From NCBI GenBank assembly GCA_947306025.1, contig CAMZFJ010000075.1, forward strand, positions 1 to 7,708: a stretch of 7,708 nt of DNA. The letters are read 5' to 3'. The notes below the pieces were generated by a model. That model had not been told where the DNA came from and did not search any database. It saw only the letters and a list, made by a program, of their open reading frames with translations. Positions 5,660 through 7,708 of this stretch are shown piece by piece. This stretch comes from an uncultured Fibrobacter sp. (GTDB taxonomy: Bacteria; Fibrobacterota; Fibrobacteria; Fibrobacterales; Fibrobacteraceae). The position numbers were made by a program, and so were the translations under genes. Within the stretch, counting starts at the first letter, position 1, and every line of letters begins with the position of its first letter.

Positions 5660-6256
5660 ATGGCCGATATATTTACATCTGACGATAATTCTACACCGCT
5701 TACGCCTGAAGAACGCGAAGGATTAAAACCCAAGTGGATAACACTCCGGCGCGAACTTAACGAATTCGAGACCCGCAATATTTTGGATGCTGAAATATGG
5801 CTTGCCACTCATAAGCAGCACGATGTTCTGAACGATACATTCCTAATGAAATTGCACAAGAGGATGTTCGGCCAAGTGTGGAAATGGGCTGGCGAATACC
5901 GAAACACAGAAAGAAACATCGGTGTTGCGCCATACCAAATTCCTGTCAAATTGAAGGCGTTATTTGATGATGTGAAATTCTGGATAGAAAACCATACATT
6001 TCCCGATTTGGAGATAGCCGTACGACTTCACCACAGATTGGTTTTAATCCATCCGTTCCCAAATGGTAACGGAAGAATTTCGCGACTGATGGCAGATTTA
6101 CTTATGCAGCAACTCGGTGAACCAAGACTCTATTGGGGCGATGGCAATTTGACCGACATTACTGAATTACGAAAGAAGTACATTGACGCATTGCATGCGG
6201 CTGATGCCGGAGATTATTCGGGGCTGATAAAGTTTGTGACAACACCTAACAAATGA
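5660..6256 (+). CDS. mobile mystery protein B, Fic-domain protein (probable toxin)
   Basis: A 198-residue Fic protein. Fic enzymes usually transfer AMP or another phosphate-containing group to a target protein, acting in the cytoplasm. The core motif is H131-P-F-P-N-G-N-G-R-I-S-R142, against the general H-x-F-x-[D/E]-G-N-G-R-x-x-R. The catalytic His and anion-hole residues are kept, but position 135 is Asn where the Mg-binding acidic residue normally is. I believe HPFPNGNGR is usual in mobile mystery protein B (TIGR02613), so this looks like a family trait. Other family marks are the N-terminal T-P-L-T-P-E-E-R-E-G-L, E-L-N-E-F-E-T-R-N-I, and the flap region W-K-W-A-G-E-Y-R-N-T-E-R-N-I-G-V. 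The ATG at 5660 gives the N-terminus expected for the family; a TTG at 5621 would add 13 unlike residues. It is paired with the Xre gene upstream. Toxicity is inferred. Confidence 0.87.
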   Translation: MADIFTSDDNSTPLTPEEREGLKPKWITLRRELNEFETRNILDAEIWLATHKQHDVLNDTFLMKLHKRMFGQVWKWAGEYRNTERNIGVAPYQIPVKLKALFDDVKFWIENHTFPDLEIAVRLHHRLVLIHPFPNGNGRISRLMADLLMQQLGEPRLYWGDGNLTDITELRKKYIDALHAADAGDYSGLIKFVTTPNK

Positions 6257-6267
6257 TACTATTTTTT

Positions 6268-6285
6268 ACAAAAAAACTTTTTTGT
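6268..6285 (+). terminator. weak terminator candidate after the Fic gene
   Basis: ACAAAAAA (6268-6275) and TTTTTTGT (6278-6285) are exact reverse complements with a 2-base loop, 11 bases after the Fic stop. The stem is nearly all A/T and the loop is too small, so real termination would rely on the T run inside the stem. Confidence 0.25.
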
Positions 6286-6296
6286 TGGTATAAACA

Positions 6297-7708
6297 ATGA
6301 AAAAAATGTTATTTCAAGATTTCATATGCCGTGCTAAAAAGTTGTATGGCGAAAAATATAATTATTCTAAAGTCAATTTCATAAACACATCTATTAAGGT
6401 TTGTGTAAACTGTCCCGAGCATGGCGATTTTTGGGTTACCCCACACAATTTTCTCAATGGACATAAATGCCCTGCTTGTAGTGGGCTTCAAAGAATTACA
6501 AAAGATATTTTCATTTCCCGTTCAAACGAAATCCATCATAACAAATACGATTACTCTAAAGTTGAAATAAAAGGAGCCAATAGCAAATTGCCCTGAACAC
6601 GGTGAATTCTGGCAAAAGGCTATATACCACTATCGAGGCTATGGTTGTCCTGTATGCGGAGGAAATTTACGTTTAACAACCGAAGATTTCATAAAAAAGG
6701 CAATATGATTATTCGAAAGCTGAATGCAAAGGAAATAAAGAAAAGGTTTGCATAATCTGTTCAAAACATGGTGAGTTTTGGCAATCGCCAAATCATCATC
6801 TACGAGGAGCTCGCTGTCCAGGTTGTTTTGGCACGCCAAAATATTCGAATGATGAATTTATAAAAAAAGCAACTCTGGTTCATAATGGGAAATACGATTA
6901 TTCTAAAGTAAAGTACGATGGGCTCAAAAAGAAGGTATGTATTATCTGCCCCGAGCACGGAGAGTTTTGGCAAGGAGCAGCTATTCATCTCAAAGGATGT
7001 CGTTGTCCCAAATGTAGTGGAACAGAAAAGATTACTTTACCTCTGTTTATAGAAAGGTGTAAAAAAACACATAATAACAAATATGATTATTCCTATGTAA
7101 AATTCAATAATTTGTTCGATTTTGTCAAAATCACTTGCCCTGTTCATGGTGAATATGAACAAAGAGCAGTCGTCCACTATCGAGGTTATGGCTGTCCTAT
7201 ATGCGGAGGCAGCAAACGCCTAACCAATGAAGAATTTATAGAGAAGGCTCAATTAGTCCATAACAATAAATACGATTATTCAAAGATAAACTATATCAAT
7301 ACGGCTACAAAAATTTGCATTGTTTGTCCCCAACATGGTGAGTTTTGGCAAACACCAAACAATCATCTTTTTGGAGCTGGTTGCCCAGTTTGCCCCCAGA
7401 GTAATTTAGAAGGCGAAATACGACATTTCTTAGAAAAGAATGAAATCAAATTTGAACAAGAAAAGACTTTTGATTGGTTGGTTTTCAAGAAAAAATTATT
7501 CTTAGATTTCTTTTTACCAGAATATAGCGTCGCAATCGAATGCCAGGGCCGACAACACTTTATTCCTAGCGAACTATTTGGTGGAGATGATTTTTTCAAT
7601 CTTACAATTGAACGAGATAACGCCAAAAAAGAGCTTTGCGAGAAACATGGTGTCCGCATTCTATACTATTCAAACGCTCATATAGATTACCCTTATCCTG
7701 TTTTCGAG
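6297..7708 (+). pseudogene. six-repeat zinc-ribbon (DUF723-like) protein with C-terminal Vsr-like nuclease, frameshifted and cut by the window end
   Basis: One ancestral gene is spread over three frames: 6297-6596, then from 6589 to 6708, then 6704 to the window edge, with no stop in the last 335 codons. Aligned to the intact repeats, the first break (after AAA 6585-6587) lacks about 11 bases coding for V-C-I-x before C-P-E-H-G. The second (after 6702) lacks about 20 bases coding for the L-V-H-x-N-K segment before Y-D-Y-S-K. The protein has six repeats, each F-I-x-x-A ... K-Y-D-Y-S-K ... C-P-x-H-G-E-F-W ... G-C-P-x-C-x-G, as in DUF723-type zinc ribbons of phage and homing-nuclease proteins. 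The C-terminal part (7406 on) reads L-E-G-E-I-R, a core L-D-F-F-L-P, then A-I-E-C-Q-G-R-Q-H-F, matching a Vsr/PD-(D/E)XK-like nuclease (E, D, E-x-Q, H). The ATG at 6297 has no strong ribosome-binding site. The stretch is visibly more AT-rich than the left half. Confidence 0.8.
6312..7405 (+). repeat. six tandem protein repeats of about 63 residues
   Basis: Repeats begin near 6312, 6501, 6682, 6851, 7040 and 7229. The spacing is 186-192 bases once the two deletions (about 11 and 20 bases) are added back. All six keep C-x2-H in C-P/S-x-H-G and C-x2-C in C-P-x-C, the likely zinc ligands. An extra Cys three residues before the first ligand is present in units 1, 3, 4 and 6, is Lys in unit 5, and is lost with the deletion in unit 2, so it is probably not a ligand. 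Unit 5 is the most divergent and lacks the F-W of H-G-E-F-W. Confidence 0.8.

Noticed and set aside
5702..5722. Fic inhibitory helix motif in T-P-E-E-R-E-G of the Fic protein
   Set aside because: The known motif is [S/T]-x3-E-[G/N]; here four residues separate Thr and Glu, so it does not match and is more likely the ordinary family N-terminus.
6585..6708. Programmed ribosomal frameshifting in the zinc-ribbon gene
   Set aside because: Comparison with the intact repeats shows missing bases coding for conserved residues at both breaks, which points to deletions rather than recoding sites.

Overview
The window looks like a chromosomal segment from Fibrobacter (Fibrobacterota) or a close relative. 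Three things suggest this. The gene cut by the left edge ends in the C-terminal part of the TIGR02147/DUF4423 paralogous family, first described in Fibrobacter succinogenes. The next gene is a lipoprotein with runs of serine linking it to its body, a style common in that genus. There are also several small lipoproteins and beta-barrel envelope proteins. No RNA gene, transposase or integrase fixes the taxonomy, so this is recognition, not proof.

Layout. Positions 1-2076 (+ strand): the end of the TIGR02147-type gene overlaps a Ser-rich lipoprotein of unknown function, followed by a lipoprotein with a complete metallo-beta-lactamase-fold hydrolase domain. Positions 2081-4679 (- strand, converging with the hydrolase gene) hold three envelope genes that look like an operon. 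In transcription order they are a 406-residue exported protein with a predicted C-terminal beta-barrel, a 275-residue protein of the same general architecture, and a small lipoprotein whose start overlaps the previous stop (TAATG). Positions 4680-5156 contain no credible gene but much structure: a candidate - strand promoter, two hairpins with a T-tract that look like the end of a small + strand RNA, three 33-bp tandem repeats ending in a perfect 10-bp hairpin, and an AT-rich leader with two inverted repeats before the next gene.

Positions 5157-6256 (+ strand) carry a two-gene cassette matching the mobile mystery protein A / mobile mystery protein B pair: an Xre-type DNA-binding protein followed by a Fic-domain protein, probably a toxin-antitoxin-like module. 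Positions 6297-7708 (+ strand) hold the remains of a protein made of six zinc-ribbon repeats of about 63 residues (DUF723-like) followed by a Vsr/PD-(D/E)XK-like nuclease domain. Two small deletions have put it into three successive reading frames. It runs off the right edge.

Overall, the left 4.7 kb is ordinary Fibrobacter envelope biology and the right 3 kb is accessory and more AT-rich. I see no complete, clearly new multi-gene system. The best leads are the candidate small RNA, the structured repeats and leader in front of the Fic cassette, and the decayed repeat-nuclease gene.
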